Below, piece after piece: positions 23,484 to 30,638 of a stretch of 34,781 bases of DNA. Both the position numbers and the translations under genes were made by a program. The number at the start of each line of letters is the position of its first letter. Within the stretch, counting starts at the first letter, position 1. The DNA is from an uncultured bacterium (lineage in GTDB: Bacteria > Cyanobacteriota > Vampirovibrionia > Gastranaerophilales > Gastranaerophilaceae). The notes under the pieces are model-generated. The model saw only the letters and a program-made list of their open reading frames with translations, was not told where the DNA came from and ran no database searches. The DNA lies in NCBI GenBank assembly GCA_900553895.1, contig USFB01000021.1:1-34781 (forward strand). The letters are read 5' to 3'.

Positions 23484-23908
23484 TATTTTTGGCTTGTTGA
23501 AACTGTACAAACAGAACTGTCTTGTAAATATTTGTTCCAAGCTTTTACAACAGGATTATCTTGTACTGCAGAAATTGAAGATGTGTCAACGGGCGTATTT
23601 GAATATCTTTGAACGACAGAATACGCTTGCATAACATTTACTAATTCATTAATCTGAGCTTTAGATAGTCTACAAGTTATGCATGAATCAATTCCTGCGA
23701 AATTGATTTTTTCTTGATAAACGCATTTGTCGCCCTGCCATCCTAAAATTTTCTTGTTTGAAGATACATTCATGCCTTCAGTTTGCACTGTCCCACTTTC
23801 GGAATAAGAAGAACAGTTTTTAAGTGCATATGCAAATTTCGCATCGTCTGCAAGAACAATTAGGGATGTTAAAACGATTGTCAAAGCGAATATAAAGTAT
23901 TTTTTCAT
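23483..23908 (-). CDS. Secreted Cys-containing hypothetical protein
   Basis: I do not recognise a family. The 141-aa product starts with a Sec signal peptide, MKKYFIFALTIVLTSLIVLA (about 1-20), then a small domain. This has a Cys at the start of the mature part (ALKNCSSYS), an isolated Cys in DKCVY and SCITC, and one Cys near the C-terminus, consistent with disulfides in the periplasm. GAGG lies 6 nt before the ATG at 23908. The frame stays open upstream to 23977, but that part would precede the signal peptide. Its stop overlaps the start of the FkbH-like gene, so the two form an operon and may act together. Confidence 0.78.
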   Translation of the reverse strand: MKKYFIFALTIVLTSLIVLADDAKFAYALKNCSSYSESGTVQTEGMNVSSNKKILGWQGDKCVYQEKINFAGIDSCITCRLSKAQINELVNVMQAYSVVQRYSNTPVDTSSISAVQDNPVVKAWNKYLQDSSVCTVSTSQK

Positions 23909-23972
23909 AAAACCTCGCAAAAGTTTGCTGTTTGATAATAAATTTTGTTCACTTTCGGAAAATTTGCCGAAC

Positions 23973-24036
23973 CCCACCCGCGTCTGTAAAGCTCAGCATA
24001 GCTTCGCTAACAGCTGCGACCTCCCTATCTATGGAG
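23973..24036. repeat. Dispersed repeat, inverted copy of 8836-8900
   Basis: CCCACCCGCGTCTGTAAAGC and onward matches the reverse complement of the module at 8836-8900 across about 64 bp with scattered differences. It lies between atpC and the secreted-protein gene. I see no clear atpC terminator here, so the repeat may serve that role. Confidence 0.65.
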
Positions 24037-24050
24037 ATTCAAAGCTGCAA

Positions 24051-24443
24051 TTATTTATTCAATGCAGCTTTCAATCTTGCAAGAGAACGAGCCAAAGCAG
24101 CTTGCGCACGTTCTGAATCAATTCTGGCATCATTATCAGCCAAACGAGCCTCTGCTCTGCGTTTTGCATCATTTGCACGAGTTACGTCAATATCACAACC
24201 ATCTTCGCAAACATCGGTCAAAATAGTAGCAACATTGTTTTTAAATTGGAAAATACCGCCCATTGTTGCAAAATATTTGTATTTATCGCCAATTTTAGCT
24301 TTTGTAACTCCGATATCAAGCGCAGTAGTAAGTGGAACGTGGTCTTTCAAAATACCGATTTGTCCGCCAGTTGTTTGAAGTACAAGTTCATCAACCTCGC
24401 CTTCAAAAACTATTCGTTCGTGAGTAATTATTTTTAGTTTCAT
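24051..24443 (-). CDS. atpC: ATP synthase F1 epsilon subunit
   Basis: Central-stalk subunit of F1, which couples rotation to catalysis and inhibits ATP hydrolysis. The beta-sandwich domain (about 1-85) has MKLKIITHERIVFEGEVDEL and GQIGILKDHVPLTTAL. A helical hairpin follows, with DVTRANDAKRRAEARL and a short C-terminus. The 130-aa length is normal. I use the ATG at 24443 because MKLKI is the usual beginning and GGAG lies upstream; the ATG at 24455 overlaps that GGAG. It follows atpD on the same strand after an octamer fold-back array. Confidence 0.95.
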   Translation of the reverse strand: MKLKIITHERIVFEGEVDELVLQTTGGQIGILKDHVPLTTALDIGVTKAKIGDKYKYFATMGGIFQFKNNVATILTDVCEDGCDIDVTRANDAKRRAEARLADNDARIDSERAQAALARSLARLKAALNK

Positions 24444-24460
24444 CCTAAGCTCCATAAAAG

Positions 24461-24537
24461 TTGAGCAGGTATAAGTTTAGAAGTTGATAAGAAATTTTAA
24501 AATTTCTTCTAAACTCCTAAACTTCTAAACCTCTAAA
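24461..24537. repeat. Octamer fold-back array 2 (between atpD and atpC)
   Basis: TTTAGAAG and TTGATAAG (24476-24491) face CTTCTAAA, CTCCTAAA, CTTCTAAA and CCTCTAAA (24506-24537) across AAATTTTAAAATTT, which is itself palindromic. A degenerate unit, TTGAGCAG, is at 24461. The array ends 1 bp from the atpD stop codon. Confidence 0.8.
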
Positions 24538-24538
24538 C

Positions 24539-25945
24539 TTATTGTAACGTTTTCGCCTTCTCAACAGCTTCTTCAATAGTACCAACCATGTAGAAAGCTT
24601 GTTCAGGCAAGTCGTCATGTTTACCTTCAATAATTTCTTTGAAGCCTCTGATTGTATCTTCAAGCTTAACGTATTTGCCCGGGATACCTGAGAATTGTTC
24701 AGCAACAAAGAACGGTTGAGATAAGAATCTTTGAATTTTTCTTGCTCTGTTTACGGTTTCTTTATCTTCATCAGACAATTCATCCATACCCAAGATTGCA
24801 ATGATATCTTGAAGTTCTTTATATTTTTGTAAAATTTCAAGAACTTTTCTTGTAACTTCATAGTGTTCATCACCAATAATATTAGGGTCTAAAACTCTGG
24901 AGTTTGAAGCCAACGGATCAACTGCCGGATAAATACCTAAAGACGCGATTTGTCTTGAAAGTACTGTTGAAGCATCCAAGTGAGAGAATGTTGTAGCCGG
25001 TGCAGGGTCAGTCAAGTCATCGGCAGGAACATAAATTGCTTGAACTGATGTAATAGAGCCATCTTTAGTTGATGTGATACGTTCTTGCAATTCACCCATT
25101 TCTGTTGCCAATGTAGGTTGGTAACCAACAGCTGATGGCATACGACCTAATAGAGCTGATACTTCTGAACCTGCTTGAGTAAATCTGAAGATGTTATCAA
25201 TAAACAAAAGCACATCCTGTTTAGAGAAATCTCTGAAGTATTCAGCAGCAGTCAAAGCTGAAAGACCAACTCTCATACGAGCTCCAGGTGGTTCGTTCAT
25301 CTGACCGTATATCAGTGCAACTTTGTCGATAACGCCTGATTCTTTCATTTCGTTCCACAAGTCGTTACCTTCACGAGTTCTTTCACCAACACCACCGAAT
25401 ACTGAAACACCTGAGTGTTCAGATGCGATATTGTGAATAAGTTCCATAATCAAAACGGTTTTACCAACACCTGCACCACCGAATAAACCAATCTTACCAC
25501 CTTTTTGGTATGGCTGAATTAAGTCAATTGCTTTAATACCTGTTTCCAAAATTTCAATATCTGTGTTTTGGTCAACAAGCTTTGGTGATTCTCTGTGAAT
25601 TGGAAGATAATCATTTGTTTGAATATCGCCCATTTTATCAACAGGTTCACCGATTACGTTCAAAATTCTGCCTAAAATAGGTTTACCAACAGGAATTTTA
25701 ATAGGTTCACCTGTATTAATAACTTTCATGCCTCTTTTCAAACCATCAGTTGATGACATTGCAACTGTTCTTACACGATTTGAACCAAGCATTTGTTGAA
25801 CTTCTGCAACTGTACATTCTCCATTTTCGTTATAAATTTTTAAAGCGGTATAAATCTCAGGAAGTTCGCCCTGTGCGAATTCTACGTCAATTACAGGTCC
25901 GATAATCTGAGTAATTAATCCTTCATTTTTGTTTAAAGTTTCCAT
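24539..25945 (-). CDS. atpD: ATP synthase F1 beta subunit
   Basis: Catalytic subunit of F1-ATPase. Walker A GGAGVGKT is at 156-163, the catalytic loop GERTREG at 187-193, and MNEPPGARMRVGLSALTAAE and LLFIDNIFRFTQAGSE follow. The 468-aa length is normal. AGAGGA precedes the ATG. It has its own sigma-70 promoter and is followed only by atpC. The other F-ATPase genes are not in the window, matching the separate beta-epsilon operon of Cyanobacteria and plastids rather than the single atp operon of most bacteria. Confidence 0.98.
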   Translation of the reverse strand: METLNKNEGLITQIIGPVIDVEFAQGELPEIYTALKIYNENGECTVAEVQQMLGSNRVRTVAMSSTDGLKRGMKVINTGEPIKIPVGKPILGRILNVIGEPVDKMGDIQTNDYLPIHRESPKLVDQNTDIEILETGIKAIDLIQPYQKGGKIGLFGGAGVGKTVLIMELIHNIASEHSGVSVFGGVGERTREGNDLWNEMKESGVIDKVALIYGQMNEPPGARMRVGLSALTAAEYFRDFSKQDVLLFIDNIFRFTQAGSEVSALLGRMPSAVGYQPTLATEMGELQERITSTKDGSITSVQAIYVPADDLTDPAPATTFSHLDASTVLSRQIASLGIYPAVDPLASNSRVLDPNIIGDEHYEVTRKVLEILQKYKELQDIIAILGMDELSDEDKETVNRARKIQRFLSQPFFVAEQFSGIPGKYVKLEDTIRGFKEIIEGKHDDLPEQAFYMVGTIEEAVEKAKTLQ

Positions 25946-25974
25946 TAATTTTTCCTCTTCTCTTCGTTGAGTTA

Positions 25975-26003
25975 ATTATATAACATAAAAACAACATTTA
26001 CAA
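25975..26003 (-). promoter_or_regulatory. Sigma-70 promoter of atpD-atpC
   Basis: On the minus strand TTGTAA (26003-25998), 17 bp and TATAAT (25980-25975), about 30 nt before the ATG at 25945. Confidence 0.7.
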
Positions 26004-26049
26004 CGAGCAAGAAAAAATTAGGATGAATAAAAATATTTGCACATATCTA

Positions 26050-26192
26050 CTATTCATCATCATTGTCAACAATTTGTTCTGTAAAAGGTTTCATATTCTT
26101 TATAAAATCAGGTAATGGTGTTGGATTCTCTGTATCAAGAATTTGACACAAATCTCTAAATAAATCATCACTCTTTCTTCATGGACTGTCAT
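26050..26192 (-). pseudogene. Frameshifted small gene divergent from the XRE regulator
   Basis: On the minus strand TATAAT (26215-26210), AGGA and an ATG at 26192 begin MTVHEER. One base is then missing near 26171-26180, and the downstream frame continues as SDDLFRDLCQILDTENPTPL to a stop at 26050. The span of 143 nt is one short of 48 codons. The downstream part has a coding character (acidic, DNDDE end). It may be a real 47-aa gene with a deletion, or a sequencing error. Family not recognised. Confidence 0.4.
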
Positions 26193-26231
26193 TCCTGTAG
26201 ATGAATTGAATTATAAGCGAAAATATGGAAT

Positions 26232-26444
26232 ATGAGTCAATCAATAAGAAAAATTCTTTCTAAAAATATTAGAAAATATAGAGAAGACAGACATTTCAGT
26301 ATGGAAGAATTGTCTTTGTTATTAGAAGTGGATAACTCTTATATTAGTAAGCTAGAGAAGTCAAAAGTGAATATAACTATTGATAAATTAGAAAAACTGG
26401 CACAAATTTTAGGAATTGAAGTTGTTGATTTATTCAAACAATAA
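26232..26444 (+). CDS. XRE-family helix-turn-helix regulator
   Basis: A 70-aa protein that is almost only an HTH_3/XRE DNA-binding domain. The helix-turn-helix is around residues 20-45 (SMEELSLLLEVDNSYISKLE), followed by the typical ITIDKLEKLAQILGIEVVDL ending. GGAAT precedes the ATG. It probably binds near its own promoter. It is divergent from the frameshifted small gene at 26192, with only 39 bp between the two starts. This arrangement is common for regulator/partner or toxin-antitoxin pairs, but nothing else supports such a role. Confidence 0.88.
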   Translation: MSQSIRKILSKNIRKYREDRHFSMEELSLLLEVDNSYISKLEKSKVNITIDKLEKLAQILGIEVVDLFKQ

Positions 26445-26470
26445 TGTTCATAAATAGTGAGCGAGTAGTA

Positions 26471-26493
26471 GTAGGTTGGGCTTTCAGCCCAAC
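26471..26493. repeat. REP-like palindrome with GTAG foot
   Basis: GTAG (26471-26474) is followed directly by the perfect hairpin GTTGGGC-TTTCA-GCCCAAC. It lies 27 bp after the XRE stop and may also end that transcript, although the T-run is poor. Confidence 0.65.
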
Positions 26494-26510
26494 AATAATT
26501 TAAAAACAGT

Positions 26511-26544
26511 ATGTCGGGTTCAACGTTTTCATTGAACCCGACAT
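26511..26544 (-). terminator. Terminator of the glutamate-cysteine ligase gene
   Basis: A 13-bp stem, ATGTCGGGTTCAA / TTGAACCCGACAT, just beyond the stop at 26551. It is followed on the minus strand by CTGTTTTTAAATT. Confidence 0.85.
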
Positions 26545-26550
26545 TAAATT

Positions 26551-27810
26551 TTAAACTTCACACGGAGTTTTGCCTTTCTTTAGCAACTCCATAATCGGTT
26601 CTATAAATTTTTCCTCATCTTCTAGTTGAGTTTTTAATGAATAATAAGAAATTTCAACAAGCTCTTTACAAATAGAAGAAATAGAAGTTTTTCTAAGTTT
26701 TGCATAGGTTGCATACCTTGCGACATTGTATCTGAGTTCGTTAATTTCATTAAACGAATATTTGCAAAGCAAATTTTCCACTTCTTCTAATGCTGTTGGC
26801 GAGTACATTATACCTTTATACAAAGCAGGAATAGAGTATTCTAAACCACCGCCTACGCAATCATGATTTCTTATTTCAATAAAATTTCTCAAGCGGACTT
26901 CCGGAAAATAAAGATTTGAATGTAATTGCCAATCTTCAATCGTAGCATTAAAACCTTCAAATCCTTTTTCCATAAATTGCTTGAACGTTAAGCGTCCGTT
27001 TATGTTTAAAGGTGTTTTTTCACGATTAATAAAAATCATCGGAGTATCCAAAAGCAAATTAACATAATCTTTAAACGACATGCCGTCTTGAAATTTTGTT
27101 GCAAATCCGCAACGCTCATTATCCGTGTTTAACCAAGCTAAAGCTCTAAAAGATTTGTAACCAGTATCGACTTCGCCTCTGATTTTGGAATTAGCATACA
27201 TAGCAGTTGCAAACGGTATCATAAGATTTGCAACACGGAATTTGCGCATGGCATCCTCTTCTGAAGAATAATCCACTCCAACTTGAATACCTGCGGTTTC
27301 TCTCATCATTACGTCAGATAAAATTCCCCATAAATAATTCGCCATAATATGATATCTGCGTTTGGGTAAAAGTTTAATATTTTTATAAGTCGTAGTAGGA
27401 GAAACACCTTTGTTGATTAATTCAATGCCAAACCTATCCAAAATTGGTGCAAGGTTTGAATCAATTTCTTCGATTTTCTTTTTTAAATCTCTAATAAATT
27501 CTTGCGGTTCAACGCTCAATTCTATTTGACACCCAGGCTCTAAAGTTATTGTATCGTGAAGTTTTTTAAGCCCAATAATATTTGTATCATCTAAAATGTA
27601 ATCCCAATTATCCGATTTTGCAAATTCTCTTAATAATTCACAAACACCATAATCGCCACCATAAGAAACAACTTCTTTAGTAATTTTATTAAGCGGAATA
27701 CGCTCATATTCCATGCCGATTTTGCGGGAAGTTTTACAACCCAAAATAAATTCGTCCAATAATTGGCTGTACTCTAATTTTTCTTCGGTTTTTGTTTTAC
27801 ATTGATTCAC
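26551..27810 (-). CDS. gshA: Glutamate-cysteine ligase, plant/proteobacterial (GCS2) type
   Basis: It joins glutamate and cysteine to make gamma-glutamylcysteine, the first step of glutathione synthesis, in the cytoplasm. Family features include KIGMEYERIPL at about 30-40, EPGCQIELS near 91-99 (substrate-binding strand), RRYHIMANYL, MRETAGIQVGVDYSSEEDA and EIRNHDCVGG. The 419-aa length is normal for the plant-like class. EgtA-type ligases are related and cannot be fully excluded. AAGGAGAG lies upstream of the ATG at 27810. It stands alone; no glutathione synthetase is in the window, so the product could also be used as a thiol itself. Confidence 0.85.
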   Translation of the reverse strand: MNQCKTKTEEKLEYSQLLDEFILGCKTSRKIGMEYERIPLNKITKEVVSYGGDYGVCELLREFAKSDNWDYILDDTNIIGLKKLHDTITLEPGCQIELSVEPQEFIRDLKKKIEEIDSNLAPILDRFGIELINKGVSPTTTYKNIKLLPKRRYHIMANYLWGILSDVMMRETAGIQVGVDYSSEEDAMRKFRVANLMIPFATAMYANSKIRGEVDTGYKSFRALAWLNTDNERCGFATKFQDGMSFKDYVNLLLDTPMIFINREKTPLNINGRLTFKQFMEKGFEGFNATIEDWQLHSNLYFPEVRLRNFIEIRNHDCVGGGLEYSIPALYKGIMYSPTALEEVENLLCKYSFNEINELRYNVARYATYAKLRKTSISSICKELVEISYYSLKTQLEDEEKFIEPIMELLKKGKTPCEV

Positions 27811-27870
27811 GATACTCTCCTTTTTTATTATATATGAAAGATTATTTGAGGGGAATAAGGAGGGGGAAAT

Positions 27871-28018
27871 GGGAAATTGAAAATTGAAAGTGGAAAATTG
27901 TTTTAAATTTTATCAATAATATATAGTTCAATATTGGATGTATTTTATTAAAAAATATGTAGGGTGCAATTTTTTGCACCATATAAATAATTTTCTACTT
28001 TAAATTTTCAATTTCTCC
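27871..28018. repeat. GAAAATTG-type fold-back element with an internal REP
   Basis: An A/G-rich arm, GGGAAATTGAAAATTG then AAAGTGGAAAATTG (27871-27900), faces its inverted copy ending TTTTCAATTTCTCC (27988-28018). Inside lies a GTAG-footed hairpin, GTAG-GGTGCAA-TTTT-TTGCACC (27959-27980). The rest of the 27811-28145 gap contains only AT-rich sequence and the rsmA promoter. Confidence 0.6.
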
Positions 28019-28111
28019 TATTTTTTATTACCTTATTTCTTTACCCAAGTGTTTTGATTTGTGATAGTTGAATTTCTTTCAACAATTCTATTCTAAATTA
28101 AGATTAATATT

Positions 28112-28141
28112 TTAACATTTCCCTGTTTGTACTATTATAAA
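28112..28141 (+). promoter_or_regulatory. Candidate promoter of rsmA with a very short leader
   Basis: TTAACA (28112-28117), then 18 bp, then TATAAA (28136-28141), or TATTAT at 28133-28138. The ATG at 28146 is within 5-8 nt of the -10 box and has no ribosome binding site, so the mRNA would be leaderless or nearly so. Confidence 0.4.
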
Positions 28142-28145
28142 TACC

Positions 28146-28982
28146 ATGGTGGATTATTTACAAAGAGCAAAGTTCTTTAGAACTAAAAAAAGATTAGGTC
28201 AAAATTTTTTAATCAATCCCGATGTAATCGGCGACATTATTGATTTTGCGAATATTACAAAAGAAGATACTGTTTTAGAAATCGGTCCGGGTGTCGGATT
28301 CGTTACAGAACAATTAGTAAAGCATGCTAAAAAAGTTATCGCAGTTGAATTGGATGAAGAAGCAATAAAAGAGCTTGAAAAGCTAGATTGCGACAATTTA
28401 GAAATCATACATAATGATATTCTTAAAACGGATATTTCTGCACTAAGCGAAGATAACGTAAAAGTTGTAGCAAATATTCCTTATTATATTACTTCTCCAA
28501 TCATTGCACATCTTTTAGGCGAAATCGACGATTTGAATAACAAAAACCGCAACAAGATTAAAGATATTATTCTTATGGTTCAAGAAGAAGTTGCCAGAAG
28601 AATTGTAGCGACTGAAAAAAGCCAATCAAAACAATACGGTCTTTTAACTATTCTTTCTCAATTTTGGGCTGACTGTGAAATTATAAGGCTTGTTGGACGC
28701 AAATCTTTTTATCCTGCGCCAAAAGTTAATTCTGCACTTGTTTCTTTGAAAGTCAGACAAAAACCGCTTTTGGATTTAAAGGATTATTCATTTTTTAGAC
28801 GCGTAATTAAAGCAGCGTTCTCTCAACGACGCAAAACTCTTAAAAATTGCCTTGTAGGTGCGGGTTTTGACAAAGAAAAAGTTACAAAAGCGATTTCAGA
28901 TTTGGGATTGGATGAAAATATTCGTGGTGAAAAACTTTCTATTCAAGAATTTGGAAAATTAGCAGGAGAATTGCAAGCATAA
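28146..28982 (+). CDS. rsmA: 16S rRNA A1518/A1519 dimethyltransferase
   Basis: KsgA-type methyltransferase that dimethylates two adenines near the 3' end of 16S rRNA late in 30S assembly. KKRLGQNFL at 14-22 is the family start. SAM motif I VLEIGPGVGFVTEQL is at 43-57, motif II acidic VELDE at about 67-71, and the catalytic NIPYYITSP at 110-118. The C-terminal domain has FYPAPKVNSALV and FSQRRKTLKN. The 278-aa length is normal. The stop overlaps the ATG of the next gene (TAATG), so it is translationally coupled to the GT9 gene, and coaD follows. Confidence 0.97.
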   Translation: MVDYLQRAKFFRTKKRLGQNFLINPDVIGDIIDFANITKEDTVLEIGPGVGFVTEQLVKHAKKVIAVELDEEAIKELEKLDCDNLEIIHNDILKTDISALSEDNVKVVANIPYYITSPIIAHLLGEIDDLNNKNRNKIKDIILMVQEEVARRIVATEKSQSKQYGLLTILSQFWADCEIIRLVGRKSFYPAPKVNSALVSLKVRQKPLLDLKDYSFFRRVIKAAFSQRRKTLKNCLVGAGFDKEKVTKAISDLGLDENIRGEKLSIQEFGKLAGELQA

Positions 28983-29965
28983 TGAAGATTTTGTTTATAA
29001 ATTTTGGCGGTTTAGGTGATGAAATCCTTTTTTTACCGACAATTATATCTGTAAAAAAACAGTTCCCTGATGCTGAAATTACGTTAGCACTAGAGCCTCG
29101 AAGTAAAGGAGTCATGTCACTTACAAACATTATTGATAAAACTTTGTTTGCGGATATTAAAGGCAAAAACAAATACAAAGAGCTTTTGAAGCTTTTGTTC
29201 AAAATTTGGACAAATAGGTTTGATATGGTAATTTCGTCAGGCTCAAACAAGTTTATTTCAATGTTTTTGGCTGCAACTTTTATTCCTAAACGTTATGGTT
29301 ATAATTCAGGTAAATTGAGTGAAATTCTTTTGACTAAAGCTGTCAGACTTAATAAAAATCAATATGCAGCTAAGATGTATCACGACCTTGTAAGAGATAT
29401 TACGGATATTGATACGGAATTACCGCAAATTGATGTTTCGATAAAAACAATTGAAGAAAATACTGTTTTAATTCACCCCGGAGTTAGTCTTTTGAGCGTA
29501 AAAAAGGGCATGATTAAAACAATTCCGCCTGAAAAGTGGGCAGAAGTTGTAAACAAACTGGCTGATTGCGGTAAAAAAGTTATTTTGGCTGGCGGTCCTG
29601 ATGATAAAGAAACGATTGAAACTATCCAAAGACTTGTACCTGCTGATAAGTATGTCAATATGTTTGGCAAAACCAAAAATTTAAAAGAACTTGCAGAATT
29701 GATTTCAGGCGCAGAAAAATTCTTATGCTCAGATTCTGCGCCACTACATGTTGCAGTGGCTTTGGGCGTAAAAACTTATGTTATTTTTGGTTCAACCGAT
29801 GATAAGAAATTAATACCGCAAAACGGTAAAGTCGTTCCGATTAAAGCTAATTGTAATTGTGATTTACAACCATGCCTGTGGGAAAGACGTCAAACGACTT
29901 GTGAAAGTTTAGATTGTTTAAAGATTTCTGCGGATGAAATCGTAAATACTGTTATTAATAAATAA
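28982..29965 (+). CDS. GT9 (heptosyltransferase-like) glycosyltransferase
   Basis: A GT-B enzyme of family 9, which adds heptose or a similar sugar to lipopolysaccharide cores or related glycolipids from the cytoplasmic side. The N-terminus MKILFINFGGLGDEILFLPT is typical. The C-terminal domain has VLIHPGVS near 161-168, PPEKWAEVVNKL, VILAGGPDD, and LCSDSAPLHVAVALGVKTYV around 246-265. A Cys pattern, CNCDLQPC then TCESLDC, near the end is also common in the family. The 327-aa length is normal. It starts inside the rsmA stop codon and ends 10 nt before coaD. The acceptor is unknown, and no other core-sugar genes are adjacent. Confidence 0.88.
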   Translation: MKILFINFGGLGDEILFLPTIISVKKQFPDAEITLALEPRSKGVMSLTNIIDKTLFADIKGKNKYKELLKLLFKIWTNRFDMVISSGSNKFISMFLAATFIPKRYGYNSGKLSEILLTKAVRLNKNQYAAKMYHDLVRDITDIDTELPQIDVSIKTIEENTVLIHPGVSLLSVKKGMIKTIPPEKWAEVVNKLADCGKKVILAGGPDDKETIETIQRLVPADKYVNMFGKTKNLKELAELISGAEKFLCSDSAPLHVAVALGVKTYVIFGSTDDKKLIPQNGKVVPIKANCNCDLQPCLWERRQTTCESLDCLKISADEIVNTVINK

Positions 29966-29975
29966 AGGTGAAAAT

Positions 29976-30452
29976 ATGACTATTGCAATATATCCGGGGA
30001 GTTTTGACCCGATAACAAACGGACACATTGATATTTTAAAAAGCGGTGCAGAAATTTTTGATAAAGTAATTATCGCGGTTTCTTATAATATCAATAAACA
30101 AGGATTTTTGCCTATTGATGAACGCGTAGCTTTGATTAAAGAATGTGTTAAGGATTTTCCAAATGTAGAAGTTGATTCTTTCCAAGGCTTGACGGTAGAA
30201 TATGCTAAAAAACGTGGCGCAGAAGTGCTTTTGAGAGGGTTAAGAACTTCTTTTGATTTTGAATATGAAATGCAACTTTCACAAACAAATAATGCACTTT
30301 ACAGTAATATTAAAACAGTATTCTTGATTACAAAACCTGAATACAACTTTATTTCATCATCTGCCGTAAGAGAAATTCTGTTAAATAAAGGTGATATTAA
30401 AAAATTTGTGCCAAATGCAGTTTATGAGCATTTAATAAATAAAAAATTTTAA
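29976..30452 (+). CDS. coaD: Phosphopantetheine adenylyltransferase
   Basis: It catalyses the penultimate step of coenzyme A synthesis, joining AMP from ATP to 4'-phosphopantetheine. The nucleotidyltransferase motif YPGSFDPITNGH is at 6-17 with the catalytic His17. GLRTSFDFEYEMQLSQTN (about 88-105) and the ATP-binding FISSSAVREI near 125-134 are also present. The 158-aa length is normal. AAAGGTG precedes the ATG. It is the last gene of rsmA-GT9-coaD. No plus-strand terminator with a T-tract follows, only a hairpin whose T-run is on the minus strand. Confidence 0.97.
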   Translation: MTIAIYPGSFDPITNGHIDILKSGAEIFDKVIIAVSYNINKQGFLPIDERVALIKECVKDFPNVEVDSFQGLTVEYAKKRGAEVLLRGLRTSFDFEYEMQLSQTNNALYSNIKTVFLITKPEYNFISSSAVREILLNKGDIKKFVPNAVYEHLINKKF

Positions 30453-30462
30453 TTTACACAAT

Positions 30463-30485
30463 AAAAAAGGACATAGAATGTCCTT
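30463..30485 (-). terminator. Terminator at the end of the flagellar cluster
   Basis: AAGGACAT / ATGTCCTT (30467-30474, 30478-30485), with a TTTTTTATT tract on the minus strand. It is about 155 bp beyond the flgL stop; the palindromes at 30533-30629 lie between. Confidence 0.6.
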
Positions 30486-30532
30486 GAAAATGGTAAGTAT
30501 ATTAAAATTGTAGATTATTTATTTTTGTCCTT

Positions 30533-30629
30533 GGTGCAAAAATTTGCACCCTACCTTTTGTAATTTTTTAGGTCAGGCATTACCTGACAATTTTACCGTT
30601 AGCCTTCTTCATCCTTGAGGAAGGCTAAC
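30533..30629. repeat. Cluster of three palindromes between coaD and flgL
   Basis: First, GGTGCAAA-AT-TTGCACC plus CTAC (30533-30554), a minus-strand GTAG-footed REP related to the one at 27959. Second, GTCAGG-CATTA-CCTGAC (30572-30588). Third, GTTAGCCTTC / GAAGGCTAAC (30598-30629). No gene is seen in 30453-30638. Confidence 0.65.
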
Positions 30630-30638
30630 ACAAATTTT

